Shown piece by piece: positions 7,395 to 15,806 of a stretch of DNA of 64,000 nucleotides. Origin of the DNA: Agreia pratensis (lineage in GTDB: Bacteria; Actinomycetota; Actinomycetes; Actinomycetales; Microbacteriaceae); the NCBI RefSeq assembly GCF_900177685.1, contig NZ_FXAY01000001.1:682001-746000 (forward strand), in the 5' to 3' direction. The notes under the pieces were generated by a model. That model was not told the origin of the DNA and searched no databases. It saw nothing but the letters and a program-made list of their open reading frames with translations. Position numbers and translations under genes: made by a program. The stretch's first letter is position 1. Each line of letters begins with the position of its first letter.

Positions 7395-8096
7395 GTGAAC
7401 CACGAGCCCGTCGCCGTCTACCGAGACGAGGCGGTCGCCGGCAGCAGCGGCTTCTCCGCCATCGTGACCGCCGAGGTGCCGGCGGGTCTCGATGACGAGT
7501 ACATCGCGTGGCAGAACACGATCTCAGCGACCGAGGCCACATTCGAGGGGTTTCTCGGCCATCGCGTTCAACGCCCCGTCGCGGGAGCCCGACACGAGTG
7601 GGTGGTCGTCGTGAGCTTCGACACCGAGGCGCACCTGTCGGCATGGCTCGCTTCGAGCGAGCGAGCCGCGCTTCTCGCCGAGGGCGAGAGATTCAACCGC
7701 CAGCTCGAAGTCACGAAGACGAGCTTCGGTTTCGACTTCTGGTCACAGCGACCGGATGCCGTGGGCTCGGCCCCGAAGGCCCCGGTCGGCAAACAGAATC
7801 TGCTGGTTCTGATGGCCCTCTATCCGATCGTCTTTCTCTGGGGGTACTTCGTCAGCACTCCCCTCTTCGACGGACCGGGCGAGATTCCGTTCTGGCTGTC
7901 GCTCTTCGTGGGCAACCTGGTGAGCACTCAGCTGCTCGGCTGGTGGGTGATGCCGTGGGTCTTCAGACGCTTCGACTGGTGGCTGAAACCTCGACAGGGG
8001 GTGCGTGTGCAGGTGACAGGATTCGTGATTCTCGCGGTGATCTACGGCTCTTCGATGGCGCTCTACGCCTGGCTCCTTTCGCTCGTCGCTGCCTGA
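7395..8096 (+). CDS. Antibiotic-biosynthesis-monooxygenase-like (ABM) domain fused to a membrane domain
   Basis: A 233-aa protein. Residues about 15-105 have the ferredoxin-like ABM fold pattern (FSAIVTAEVPAGLDDEYIAW, ATFEGFLGHRV, HEWVVVVSFDTEAHLSAWLA). After a short linker come three hydrophobic segments (LLVLMALYPIVFLWGYFV, LSLFVGNLVSTQLLGWWVM, VTGFVILAVIYGSSMALYA). GTG 7395 begins immediately after the guaD stop with AGAAGG 7 nt upstream, so translation is probably coupled to guaD. ABM domains occur in small oxygenases and heme-degrading enzymes; I see no active-site evidence for either here. The role is unknown. Confidence 0.8.
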   Translation: MNHEPVAVYRDEAVAGSSGFSAIVTAEVPAGLDDEYIAWQNTISATEATFEGFLGHRVQRPVAGARHEWVVVVSFDTEAHLSAWLASSERAALLAEGERFNRQLEVTKTSFGFDFWSQRPDAVGSAPKAPVGKQNLLVLMALYPIVFLWGYFVSTPLFDGPGEIPFWLSLFVGNLVSTQLLGWWVMPWVFRRFDWWLKPRQGVRVQVTGFVILAVIYGSSMALYAWLLSLVAA

Positions 8097-8272
8097 TCGT
8101 CGGCAGTCTGCGACATAGGTGATCTGAGCCGACTTAGAAGCCCCACGCTCGGTGAACCGATTCTCCGAACTTGCTCCGGGTTTCGTAGCACACCCCGAAA
8201 GAGGGACATAATTGAGGATGTGTCGCGATCTCATCCCGAAGGTCTCGATACGACAGATCAGGAGGCAATCTC

Positions 8273-8563
8273 GTGAAACGCATCGAATGCCAGGGCAAGA
8301 GCATCCTCACCACAACGGCAGTGGCAGAGGCCGTCGCCGACTTCTACGCAGCCGCCCACCGACGCGGCCGCACCGTGCGAGTCGACGTGCCCGCGGTCGA
8401 CCACGATCGCCCGCACGTGCCGCTCGTTCTGACGCCCGGCGAGACGCTCACGCTTCGCGACTGCCCGATGCGGCCGGTCGAGCTCGACGCCACTCACCTG
8501 ATCGAGTCGCTGGCCACCAGGCAGTCCGCGTGGCTTCCGAGAGTAGGCCGCACGCACGCATAG
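8273..8563 (+). CDS. Small protein of unknown function, tandem paralog 1
   Basis: A 96-aa soluble protein beginning MKRIECQGKSILTTTAVAEA. It is clearly paralogous to the next gene: both share MKR-x-x-CQGK, a TT-x-x-VA segment, KRGR/RRGR-TV-x-x-DVPA, PGE-x-L and PVELD near the C-terminus, then a LI-x-SL-x-x-R-x-x-W ending. I do not recognise the family. A single conserved Cys (residue 6) is present in both. Upstream, 8097-8272 holds no gene; a CATAAT at about 8205 could be a -10 box. Confidence 0.72.
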   Translation: MKRIECQGKSILTTTAVAEAVADFYAAAHRRGRTVRVDVPAVDHDRPHVPLVLTPGETLTLRDCPMRPVELDATHLIESLATRQSAWLPRVGRTHA

Positions 8564-8633
8564 CCCGAAAGTCAAGCCCTCAGAGCAGGCCCGCAGATCG
8601 GTCAAACTCAGTAGGCGACGACGAAGGGCAACC

Positions 8634-8936
8634 ATGAAACGCGTCCAGTGCCAGGGCAAGATCTTCGTGACCACCGACGATGTCGCGCGGGCGGTCATCA
8701 ACTTCTCTCAGGCGGCACAGAAGCGGGGCCGCGTCGTGAAGATCGATGTGCCGGCCGCCGGTGGCGATGCGGGCGAATACGTCGTCGAGTTGGTGCTCTT
8801 TCCCGGTGAACAGCTCGACGTCTCCGACTCCCTCGACGAGCCGGTCGAGCTCGATACAGCGCCCCTCATCCGCTCGCTCTCTGCACGCAAGCTGGCGTGG
8901 CGGCCCCACACGATGCCCGAGAGCGAGACCGCGTAA
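8634..8936 (+). CDS. Small protein of unknown function, tandem paralog 2
   Basis: A 100-aa protein starting MKRVQCQGKIFVTTDDVARA, with the same layout as the gene 70 bp upstream, including Cys6, the VKIDVPA strand, FPGEQLDVSD and PVELDTAPLIRSLSARKLAW. Alternating hydrophobic strands suggest a small beta-rich fold. The sequence difference between the two copies is well above that of a recent duplication. No domain recognised; possible roles such as subunit pairing are guesses. Confidence 0.72.
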   Translation: MKRVQCQGKIFVTTDDVARAVINFSQAAQKRGRVVKIDVPAAGGDAGEYVVELVLFPGEQLDVSDSLDEPVELDTAPLIRSLSARKLAWRPHTMPESETA

Positions 8937-9023
8937 CCCTTCGGATGCATAACTCTGGTAGTAATGAGGCATGGATCGGCACAGCGGAGTGCGTCAATTT
9001 GCCAAGTCGGGGGAAGGCAGAAG

Positions 9024-10340
9024 ATGAAACTCTCTGTAATCGGATGCGGCTATCTCGGGGCTGTTCACGCCGCGTCGATGGCCGAGCTGGGTCACGACGT
9101 GATCGGCATCGACATCGACCAGGCCAAGATCGACGCGCTGGCCGCCGGCAAGGCGCCGTTCTTCGAGCCGGGCCTGCCCGAGATCCTTACCTCAGCCACC
9201 GCCACGGGGCGCCTGCGCTTCTCGACTGACCTCGCCGACGCAGCCGGAAGCCAGGTGCACTTCATCGCCGTGGGCACTCCGCAGAAGCGCGGCAGCTATG
9301 CCGCCGACCTCACCTATGTGAACGCGGCCCTCGAGGGCCTGCTCCCATATCTATCGGATGGCGACCTGGTGGTCGGCAAGTCGACAGTGCCCGTCGGCAC
9401 CGCAGCCGATCTCGCCGCCAAGGTGGCGGCATCCGGCTCTGGAGCGATGCTCGCGTGGAACCCCGAGTTCCTGCGCGAGGGCTTCGCCGTGCAAGACACG
9501 ATCTCGCCCGACCGTCTCGTGTACGGACTGCCGCCCGAGCCGGCCCAGGCCGAGGCATCCAAGGCCTTGCTCGACGCCGTTTACGAATCGGCACTCGGCA
9601 AAGACACTCCGCTGGTAGTCACCGACTATGCGACCGCCGAACTCGTGAAGGTCTCGGCCAACGCGTTTCTCGCCACGAAGATCTCGTTCATCAACGCGAT
9701 GGCCGAGATCGCCGAGGTCACCGGCGCCGATGTCACGCAGCTGTCGACCGCGATCGGCCTCGACGACCGCATCGGCTGGAAGTTCCTGAAGGCCGGCGTC
9801 GGCTTCGGCGGCGGATGCCTGCCCAAAGACATTCGCGCCTTCACGGCCCGCGCAGAAGAGCTGGGCCGCGGCGAGAGCGTGGCATTTCTCAAAGAGGTCG
9901 ACGCCATCAACCTGCGTCGCCGGCAGCGCGTGGTCGACCTCGCGGTCGAGGCGCTCGGCGGCCAGGTCAACGGCAAGAAGATCGCCGTTCTGGGTCTGGC
10001 GTTCAAGCCGCACTCCGACGATATTCGCGACAGCCCGGCGCTCGACGTAGCCGTGCAGCTGAAGGGTCGCGGCGCCAACGTGGTGGCGACCGACCCCGAG
10101 GCGATCCACACGGCCAGCCGCGTGCATCCGCAACTCACGTACGAGGCTGACCCGGCCGCTGCGCTGCAGGATGCCGACCTGGTCGTGCTGGTGACGGAAT
10201 GGGACGAGTTCCGCTACATGGACCCCAGCTGGGCGCTGCCGCTGGTCAAGACCCCCACCATCATCGATGGCCGCAACACGTTGGATGCGACGGCGTGGCG
10301 CGCTGCCGGCTGGACATACATCAGCCTCGGTCGACCGTAA
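9024..10340 (+). CDS. ugd: UDP-glucose 6-dehydrogenase
   Basis: A 438-aa NAD-dependent enzyme oxidising UDP-glucose to UDP-glucuronate, a precursor for acidic polysaccharides. The N-terminal Rossmann motif is LSVIGCGYLGAVHAASMAEL. The catalytic Cys lies in GVGFGGGCLPKDIRAF, with the conserved K of TTAELVKVSANAFLATK-like context (YATAELVKVSANAFLATKIS) and the C-terminal VLGLAFKPHSDDIRDSPAL. Related GDP-mannose or UDP-N-acetylmannosamine dehydrogenases share this fold; the FKP-x-x-DD-x-R-x-S segment and overall spacing favour Ugd. ATG 9024 is preceded by GGAAGG. It opens the exopolysaccharide region. Confidence 0.93.
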   Translation: MKLSVIGCGYLGAVHAASMAELGHDVIGIDIDQAKIDALAAGKAPFFEPGLPEILTSATATGRLRFSTDLADAAGSQVHFIAVGTPQKRGSYAADLTYVNAALEGLLPYLSDGDLVVGKSTVPVGTAADLAAKVAASGSGAMLAWNPEFLREGFAVQDTISPDRLVYGLPPEPAQAEASKALLDAVYESALGKDTPLVVTDYATAELVKVSANAFLATKISFINAMAEIAEVTGADVTQLSTAIGLDDRIGWKFLKAGVGFGGGCLPKDIRAFTARAEELGRGESVAFLKEVDAINLRRRQRVVDLAVEALGGQVNGKKIAVLGLAFKPHSDDIRDSPALDVAVQLKGRGANVVATDPEAIHTASRVHPQLTYEADPAAALQDADLVVLVTEWDEFRYMDPSWALPLVKTPTIIDGRNTLDATAWRAAGWTYISLGRP

Positions 10341-10359
10341 GGCCCGTCGCTCCCTCCGC

Positions 10360-10463
10360 GCTGGTCGAGTAGCCAAAGGCCGCCCGCGGCCGACGCATAT
10401 CGAGACCACCCCACTCCTCTAACACCGGTCGAGCAGGCCGCCCGCGGCCGTATCGAGACCTCC
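10360..10463. repeat. Intergenic GGTCTCGATA-type repeat, two copies
   Basis: Two reverse-oriented copies of the element CGCTGGTCGAGTAG...GGCCGCCCGCGGCC...TATCGAGACC lie at 10360-10407 and 10425-10463, between ugd and a small membrane gene. Each has a GC-rich inner palindrome (GCCGCCCGCGGCC). The same element recurs at 33.2, 35.7, 38.4, 39.4 and 43.9 kb. This repeat type is widespread between genes in Microbacteriaceae; its role is unknown. Confidence 0.75.
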
Positions 10464-10534
10464 CGATACACAACGTTCCGTAGTTAACCGAGAATTACTC
10501 GCTTATCGCCCATGTGCCCCCTAGGCTGCCCCTC

Positions 10535-10708
10535 ATGGAACTTTCCGGCGTGGCAGTCGCAATCACTCTCGCCCTCGTCGCCTGGCTCTGCCTGGCCCTC
10601 ACCGGCGGCCTGCTCGTGGGAGCGATCGTGCGACGTCGCGACGCTCCGCCCCTGACGTCGCTGCACACCGTCGGCACCGGAGCATCCGACCCCTTCGACG
10701 CCCAGTAG
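10535..10708 (+). CDS. Small single-pass membrane protein
   Basis: A 57-aa protein with one hydrophobic segment (VAVAITLALVAWLCLALTGG, residues 6-25) followed by a basic VRRRD stretch and a short polar tail. The start is the ATG at 10535 where the membrane segment begins. A strong hairpin follows 27 nt after the stop. No family recognised; coding status is supported only by composition, hydrophobicity and the terminator. Confidence 0.5.
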   Translation: MELSGVAVAITLALVAWLCLALTGGLLVGAIVRRRDAPPLTSLHTVGTGASDPFDAQ

Positions 10709-10734
10709 GACCGCGCGCTGGTTCGCTAAAAGAC

Positions 10735-10765
10735 TCAAGGCCCCGAGCGATGCCCGGGGCCTTGA
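10735..10765. terminator. Bidirectional hairpin terminator
   Basis: TCAAGGCCCCG (10735-10745) pairs perfectly with CGGGGCCTTGA (10755-10765) around a 9-nt loop. It sits between the end of the small forward gene and the end of the reverse LPNTG gene. There is no long T-tract on either side. Confidence 0.7.
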
Positions 10766-10815
10766 TATCGAAGTTCCTTTTGGAGGAAGGTTCCCCGCTT
10801 AAAGAACCGCTGTTG

Positions 10816-11337
10816 TTAGACGGCGCGCTTGTTGCGGCGAACGACGTTGAGAACGAAGACGAGCGCGAGGCCGAGGATGAGTGCACCGCTGGCGCCCCAG
10901 ACGATCAGCATGGGCGTCTCGAAGCCGGTGTTCGGCAGGTTGCCGTTGGCGTTCGAGCCCGAGCCCGAGCCAGAGTCGGCCGGAACGACCGTCAGAACGC
11001 CCGTGGAGATGTTGGTCGCGCTGGTGACGGTGATCGTGTAGCTGCCCGGCTCCTTGGCGGACGCCGTGTAGACCACGGAGCCGTCGGCGGCGGCGGGACG
11101 CGAAGCCGTGGTGACGACCTTGATGGCACCGAGCGTCACGGCGTCTGGAGCAGATGCGACCGTCGCTTCACCAGGCTGGAAGCCGGAGAAGGCGAGAGAA
11201 ACCGGTGCGCCCGGAGTGATGACAACCGTGCCAGGACCGGATCCGTCGTCTCCGTACGGAGCCGCATTGGCCGCGGTCGGAACCGAGAAGATGGCGAGAA
11301 CCGCGAGTAAGCCGACGGCGAGAGACTTTTTAAGCAT
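10816..11337 (-). CDS. LPNTG cell-wall-anchored surface protein
   Basis: A 173-aa protein. The N-terminal signal peptide (KKSLAVGLLAVLAIFSVP, cleavage near ANAA-P) leads to an extracellular domain of alternating strands (PGTVVITPGAPVSLAF, SYTITVTSA), then a Gly/Ser linker. The sorting signal is LPNTG, followed by a hydrophobic segment (MLIVWGASGALILGLALVFV) and a basic tail (RRNKRAV). Sortase should cleave between T and G and attach the protein to peptidoglycan. No sortase gene is visible in the window. It lies just downstream of the DUF4012 gene in the polysaccharide locus, so a role in linking or presenting surface polymer is possible but unproven. A hairpin terminator lies beyond the stop. 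Confidence 0.88.
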   Translation of the reverse strand: MLKKSLAVGLLAVLAIFSVPTAANAAPYGDDGSGPGTVVITPGAPVSLAFSGFQPGEATVASAPDAVTLGAIKVVTTASRPAAADGSVVYTASAKEPGSYTITVTSATNISTGVLTVVPADSGSGSGSNANGNLPNTGFETPMLIVWGASGALILGLALVFVLNVVRRNKRAV

Positions 11338-11417
11338 AGAAAACTACCCCCAATAGTTAGTGAATTTCGTTATTCAAGGAAGGCTGAATGGCCCTGACCC
11401 CCGGTAACGATTACTAC

Positions 11418-13238
11418 TTACTGTAAGGCATCCGCGCAGTCTAGTGCGAGGGAGGTTGTTTCGAGTGGGTAAACAAAGGGGGTGTGTCGCACAGATACCT
11501 CTCGCTGCGTGGTGTCCGCGCCCAGGAATTGAAAGGCCAGCACCGTGCTCTGACCCGGGGCGAGTTCGACCTCGACCTTGCTTACCCCGTAGCCCGAATC
11601 GATCGCTGCCTGGTACGGTGCCCTCTCTCCATCGCGCGCGACCCCCACGTTGAAGAGGCCGGGCGCGCCGTACGCAGCGATATTGGTGCGGATATTGCCT
11701 TCGGGAATAGAGAAGTCTCCGCCCCCGGTCACATACTTCGGCAAGGACGTTGCGGCATCGGCCGGCGCCGTGTTGGTGAGTGTGACCTGAATCGCATTGA
11801 TCGGAAGCCCGTCGTTGCGACAGACAGCACTTCCTGCCGCAATCTCCACACGCAGATACGGGTCCATCTTCGCCGTCGTGCTGTCGTTGAAGTAGAGACC
11901 GAAGGCCTGCTCCTTATCCGAGCCAACGGGTAGCTCACCCGTCACCCGGTTCTTGGCCAGCAGCTGCTGCTCGCCGTCGTTGGCACTCCAGATCAAGACT
12001 CGGTTCTCGCTGCTCGCCTGCGCGAGCGCCGACACCAAGGCGGAAGGGTCGACGGCACCGGCCGCGAGCTTGTCGAAGACGGCCGACGCGGCCGAAGCGA
12101 AAAAGGCGTCCTGCTGGACGGGGTCCGGGTAACGGGCATACACGTCTTGCAAGAGAAGCGTGACCGCGTTGTCGCTCGTGAGCTGGTCTCCCGTGGCGAG
12201 TTGAACGGGGCCAGTGGCTTTCAACAGGTACGACAGCGCGACCGGGTCGAGAGAGATCACGCCGTCGACCTGAAGGCCGAACCGTTGGCTCCACATTTCC
12301 CGCGCGATCTGTGCCGACAAGGGAAAGTAGGGCGTGAAATTCACATCTTGGATGTACTTGGCCGTGTTCGGCCCGTAGAGCGTGCGAGTATCGGCGGGCA
12401 ATTCGACGACGGGTTCGGGAAAGGTATCGAACTGGGTGGTCGAGGCCTGTTGCACGAGACTGACGGCCCCTTTGTCTGCCCGAACGATGGCCATCGCCCC
12501 GGGAATTCCACCCGTCGAACGCAACTCAGCGTTGTTCTGGAACAGCACGAGGTAGTTGCGCGGTTGTTCGTTGCCTAGCATCGAGGGCAGTAGCCGTGAC
12601 GCGTCACTGGCGATCTGCAGCCCCGAGGAGGCCTCTTTCAAGTACGTCCCCAGCTGCGTGCGCGCGTCGATCAGGGGTTGCACGGCATCCGTCGAATCGA
12701 TCGCGTCGACACGAGCGGCCGCGGCGGTCACGACCTGGGACGCGTCGGCCAGGGTTGCCTGCGAATCGATGAGCGGCTGCAGCTGGATCTGACCGTCGAC
12801 CGGTTTGAAGCTCGACACTCCGATCGAACCGGCGAGCTCGGAGAGGGGCACGACGCCGTTTCGCGAGACGTCGTCCGCCGCGGCGGTGATCTCGCGCATA
12901 ACGCGCAGATTGGGGCCGACCCACGGCGTCACTTCGGCAAATCTCCAGATCGGATCACTCGTCAGCGATGCAGCAGCGCCCGCATGATCGGCGAGTTCCT
13001 GGGCAGAGGCACGCGCGTCATCGACATCACCCGACACCAGCTGCTCTTGCAGACGCGACGCGACCGGAAGAGCCGACTCGAGTTCGCCCTTGGCCAGATA
13101 AGCACGAACACCGACCCATGCGGCCAGGCCGACGAGGAGCACGGCGACGACGATCACCGCTGTGAGGATGCGTCGGCGCACCGGCGAGCGGCGGCGCCGA
13201 GAACGGCGCTCACCGCGAGTCGGCTGAGCTCGCGACAT
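11418..13238 (-). CDS. DUF4012 domain-containing membrane-anchored protein
   Basis: A 606-aa protein from ATG 13238 (MSRAQPTRG). A basic N-terminus (RRSRRRRSPVRRR) precedes one membrane helix (ILTAVIVVAVLLVGLAAWVG); the rest is extracytoplasmic. The DUF4012 signature is NYLVLFQNNAELRSTGGIPG, followed by YIQDVNFTPYFPLSAQIARE and GVISLDPVALSYLL. DUF4012 genes recur in actinobacterial exopolysaccharide clusters, but their biochemical function is not established. The frame is open 42 codons further upstream; that extension lacks a family-like start. The gene lies 80 bp upstream of the LPNTG gene and is divergent from the glycosyltransferase run at 13.5 kb. Confidence 0.85.
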   Translation of the reverse strand: MSRAQPTRGERRSRRRRSPVRRRILTAVIVVAVLLVGLAAWVGVRAYLAKGELESALPVASRLQEQLVSGDVDDARASAQELADHAGAAASLTSDPIWRFAEVTPWVGPNLRVMREITAAADDVSRNGVVPLSELAGSIGVSSFKPVDGQIQLQPLIDSQATLADASQVVTAAAARVDAIDSTDAVQPLIDARTQLGTYLKEASSGLQIASDASRLLPSMLGNEQPRNYLVLFQNNAELRSTGGIPGAMAIVRADKGAVSLVQQASTTQFDTFPEPVVELPADTRTLYGPNTAKYIQDVNFTPYFPLSAQIAREMWSQRFGLQVDGVISLDPVALSYLLKATGPVQLATGDQLTSDNAVTLLLQDVYARYPDPVQQDAFFASAASAVFDKLAAGAVDPSALVSALAQASSENRVLIWSANDGEQQLLAKNRVTGELPVGSDKEQAFGLYFNDSTTAKMDPYLRVEIAAGSAVCRNDGLPINAIQVTLTNTAPADAATSLPKYVTGGGDFSIPEGNIRTNIAAYGAPGLFNVGVARDGERAPYQAAIDSGYGVSKVEVELAPGQSTVLAFQFLGADTTQREVSVRHTPFVYPLETTSLALDCADALQ

Positions 13239-13482
13239 AGACGGTTTCCAATCACTAGCGAGCGATGAGATGCAATGACCTGGCTCTGCACAACAGTATC
13301 CAACCCCGCACCGCCCATACCGAGAACACGTCTCGCCCATCTCAGCTCGGCAACGAATGGCCATGCGTAGGTCTGACCTGATGACGGCGAAAGCATCATC
13401 GGATAGGCTGCGTACTTCCGAGCTACAACAAAACTGGCGTTACAGCGTGAACGCCAGCGCGTTGCATACCTTTGGGGGGGCT

Positions 13483-13533
13483 ATGTCGGAAGAAATCACA
13501 GTATGCGGTCGTGACGTGGGCGTGATCGCCTGA
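13483..13533 (+). CDS. 16-aa upstream ORF coupled to the first glycosyltransferase
   Basis: ATG 13483 is preceded by a run of seven G (13474-13480) that could act as a ribosome site, and reads MSEEITVCGRDVGVIA before a TGA at 13531-13533. That stop shares one base with the next ATG (TGATG). This geometry would allow translational coupling or leader-peptide control of the glycosyltransferase genes. It is too short to test by composition, so it may be chance. Confidence 0.35.
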   Translation: MSEEITVCGRDVGVIA

Positions 13534-14693
13534 TGTCCAAGCGCAAGTCGGTGTCGATCATCGGCACCCGAGGCTATCCGAGCTACTACGGCGGCTTCGA
13601 GACGGCAGTGCGACGGATCGCGCCATATCTGGTCGATGCGGGCTGGGATGTCACGGTCTACGGCCGACACGGATCCACGGCACCCGACGATCCCACTCGC
13701 GATCATCGAGTCGTGACCCGCACCACCTGGGGCATCGAAGGGCGCTCGGTGAGCACTCTCACCTACGGCCTGACGGCGTCGATGGATGCCGCGGTGCGGC
13801 GCCCTGACGTGGCGCTGGTGATGAACGTGGCCAACGGCTTCTACCTTCCGCTTCTTCGTGCACGCGGCATTCCCTCACTGGTGAATGTCGACGGAATCGA
13901 GTGGGACCGCGCCAAATGGGGTCGGCTCGCGAAAAACGTCTTCCGCGCTGGCGCACGCATGACCGCGCGATTCGGTACGCGGATGGTCTACGACTCGCAC
14001 GAGATCGGGCGGCGCTGGCGCAAGGAATTCGGCGTCGATGGCGTCTTCCTTCCCTACGGCGGCGACACCCCCGCCGAGCTGCCGATCGAACCGGGCCTAG
14101 AGCACCGCGGATACGTGCTCGTGGTCGCCAGATTCGTTCCCGAGAACACCATCGAGGAGTTCCTCCTCGCAGCGGAGACCATCTCCGAACGGTGGCCCGT
14201 CGTGATCGTCGGCTCGTCCGGCTACGGCGGAGAACTCGATGAACGCGCCCGCAAGTTGGCCGACGACCGAGAGAACGTTCACTGGCTCGGCCACGTGAGC
14301 GACGACGCACGGCTGTTCTCGCTCTGGCAGCACGCCGGAGTGTATTTTCACGGTCACAGCGTCGGCGGCACGAACCCGGCGCTCGTTCAGGCCATGGCCT
14401 GCGGTACGGCCATCGTGGCACGCGATACCCCGTACAACCGCGAAGTACTCGGAGCCGACTCGGTGCTCACCCGGCCGGTTCCCGACGACATCGCCGAGAC
14501 CATCATGCAGCTCATGCTCGACCCTGGGCGCATCGAGGAGTTATCGAAGAGGAACCAGGAGCGCGCGCACAGCAGCTACTCGTGGCAGCAGATCTGCGCC
14601 GGATACGAGCAGGCCCTCACCGAGCTGATGACGCGTCGCTCGCTCCGATCGGCCAAAGAACGTGGCGAGGCCGATCAGGGGGCAATGCTGTGA
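13533..14693 (+). CDS. Glycosyltransferase with DUF1972 N-terminal domain (GT-B)
   Basis: A 386-aa GT-B enzyme. The N-terminus has the DUF1972 signature IIGTRGYPSYYGGFET, known from rhamnosyl- and galactosyl-transferases of capsule and O-antigen clusters. The C-terminal half carries GT1/GT4 features: YVLVVARFVPENTIEEFL, WLGHVSDDARLFSLWQHA and the nucleotide-sugar-binding E-x7-E-like segment FHGHSVGGTNPALVQAMACG. It is cytoplasmic and should add a sugar to the lipid-linked repeat unit. It is the first gene of a forward run of five glycosyltransferases and overlaps the next by 4 nt (GTGA). Confidence 0.9.
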   Translation: MSKRKSVSIIGTRGYPSYYGGFETAVRRIAPYLVDAGWDVTVYGRHGSTAPDDPTRDHRVVTRTTWGIEGRSVSTLTYGLTASMDAAVRRPDVALVMNVANGFYLPLLRARGIPSLVNVDGIEWDRAKWGRLAKNVFRAGARMTARFGTRMVYDSHEIGRRWRKEFGVDGVFLPYGGDTPAELPIEPGLEHRGYVLVVARFVPENTIEEFLLAAETISERWPVVIVGSSGYGGELDERARKLADDRENVHWLGHVSDDARLFSLWQHAGVYFHGHSVGGTNPALVQAMACGTAIVARDTPYNREVLGADSVLTRPVPDDIAETIMQLMLDPGRIEELSKRNQERAHSSYSWQQICAGYEQALTELMTRRSLRSAKERGEADQGAML

Positions 14694-15775
14694 GCGCGCT
14701 GCCCCACGACGAGGTCTCCGACATCCGCGTGATTCCCCGGCTCCGTGCGGCACACGTGGAGCGCGACATCCCTCGCCCCGGCTCGCTCGTGCTCTATTTC
14801 GAGGCCTACTCCGACCTGCCCGACCACATTCCGCCGCAGTTTCGCCGCGCCGATCTCTTGACGATGCTGCGCGCCGTCGCCTCCAGTCGAGGGCGCATCC
14901 TCGAACTGCCCGAGCCCCTGTGGGTGCGCTTCTACCCGGCTTCGCTCACCATCGCACTGGTCTGGCGACTCAGTGGGGCACTGCGACGCATCAACCGCAA
15001 GGCGCGCTTCTACGCGATCGAGAACAACGATGTCGGCCATGTCGTCTTCGGCTCGGCGAGGCCGGCCATGAGACGGTTGCTCGAACGACCGATAGCAGCG
15101 CTGATCGGAGCGAGCATCAGCACGTTGTTCGAACGGGTCGCGTTCGGCAGCGATGGGTCGTTCGAGACCTACCGCTCGATCCCCCTCTGCCGGCCGCTGA
15201 AACACAGGGTCTTCCTCGAACTGCCTCAGCGCGCCGATACCTCGACAACCCCGCGCGCCTACAGCGCCATCTTCGTGGGAGGCCTCGAGGTACGAAAAGG
15301 AATCCCTTTCCTCTTGTCTGCCTGGGAACGCGTAGAGGAGGCCCTGCCCGAATCCACGCTCACCATCGTGGGCGCTGGGCCACTCGCACAGGAGGTTCAC
15401 GCCTGGGCCGACAAGAATCCGGCTCGGCGATCTGCGACAGGCTCGCTCGGCAGGTCCGACGTAGCAGCCGCGCTCGCGCAGAGTGCGGTGCTGGTCGCCC
15501 CTTCGCAGCGCAGTGGTCGCTGGCGCGAGCAGATCGGCCTGCCGATCTCCGAAGCACTCGCTCGAGGACTGACGGTCGTCACGACAGACGAAACGGGATT
15601 GTCATCGTGGCTTGGCGAACACGGCCACACGGTGGTGCCGGCCCAGACCTCCGCAGAGAGGCTCACCACCGCCATCGTCTCGACACTTCTCGAACCTCTG
15701 GATCGCGCTGCCGTGCAAGACGCACTCCCTGCCGAAGACGGCCGCCGCCGCGCCCATCGCTGGCTTCACAGCTAG
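14690..15775 (+). CDS. GT-B glycosyltransferase, paralog of the gene at 18754
   Basis: A 361-aa protein from GTG 14690, which overlaps the previous stop (GTGA). The C-terminal half shows GT4 features: IFVGGLEVRKGIPFLLSAWE, STLTIVGAGPLAQEV, and GRWREQIGLPISEALARGLT with the conserved Glu. The N-terminal half (YFEAYSDLPDHIPPQFRRAD, ELPEPLWVRFYP, FYAIENND) matches the gene at 18754 segment by segment, so the two arose by duplication in the same cluster. Acceptor and donor are unknown. Confidence 0.82.
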   Translation: MSALPHDEVSDIRVIPRLRAAHVERDIPRPGSLVLYFEAYSDLPDHIPPQFRRADLLTMLRAVASSRGRILELPEPLWVRFYPASLTIALVWRLSGALRRINRKARFYAIENNDVGHVVFGSARPAMRRLLERPIAALIGASISTLFERVAFGSDGSFETYRSIPLCRPLKHRVFLELPQRADTSTTPRAYSAIFVGGLEVRKGIPFLLSAWERVEEALPESTLTIVGAGPLAQEVHAWADKNPARRSATGSLGRSDVAAALAQSAVLVAPSQRSGRWREQIGLPISEALARGLTVVTTDETGLSSWLGEHGHTVVPAQTSAERLTTAIVSTLLEPLDRAAVQDALPAEDGRRRAHRWLHS

Positions 15776-15806
15776 TGTCGAGACAGTCCACCATGCGAAG
15801 GATCAC

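Noticed and set aside
10484-10738. Reverse-strand 84-codon ORF opposite the small membrane protein
   Set aside because: No membrane or domain pattern and it runs through the terminator hairpin; the forward frame has a convincing membrane helix.
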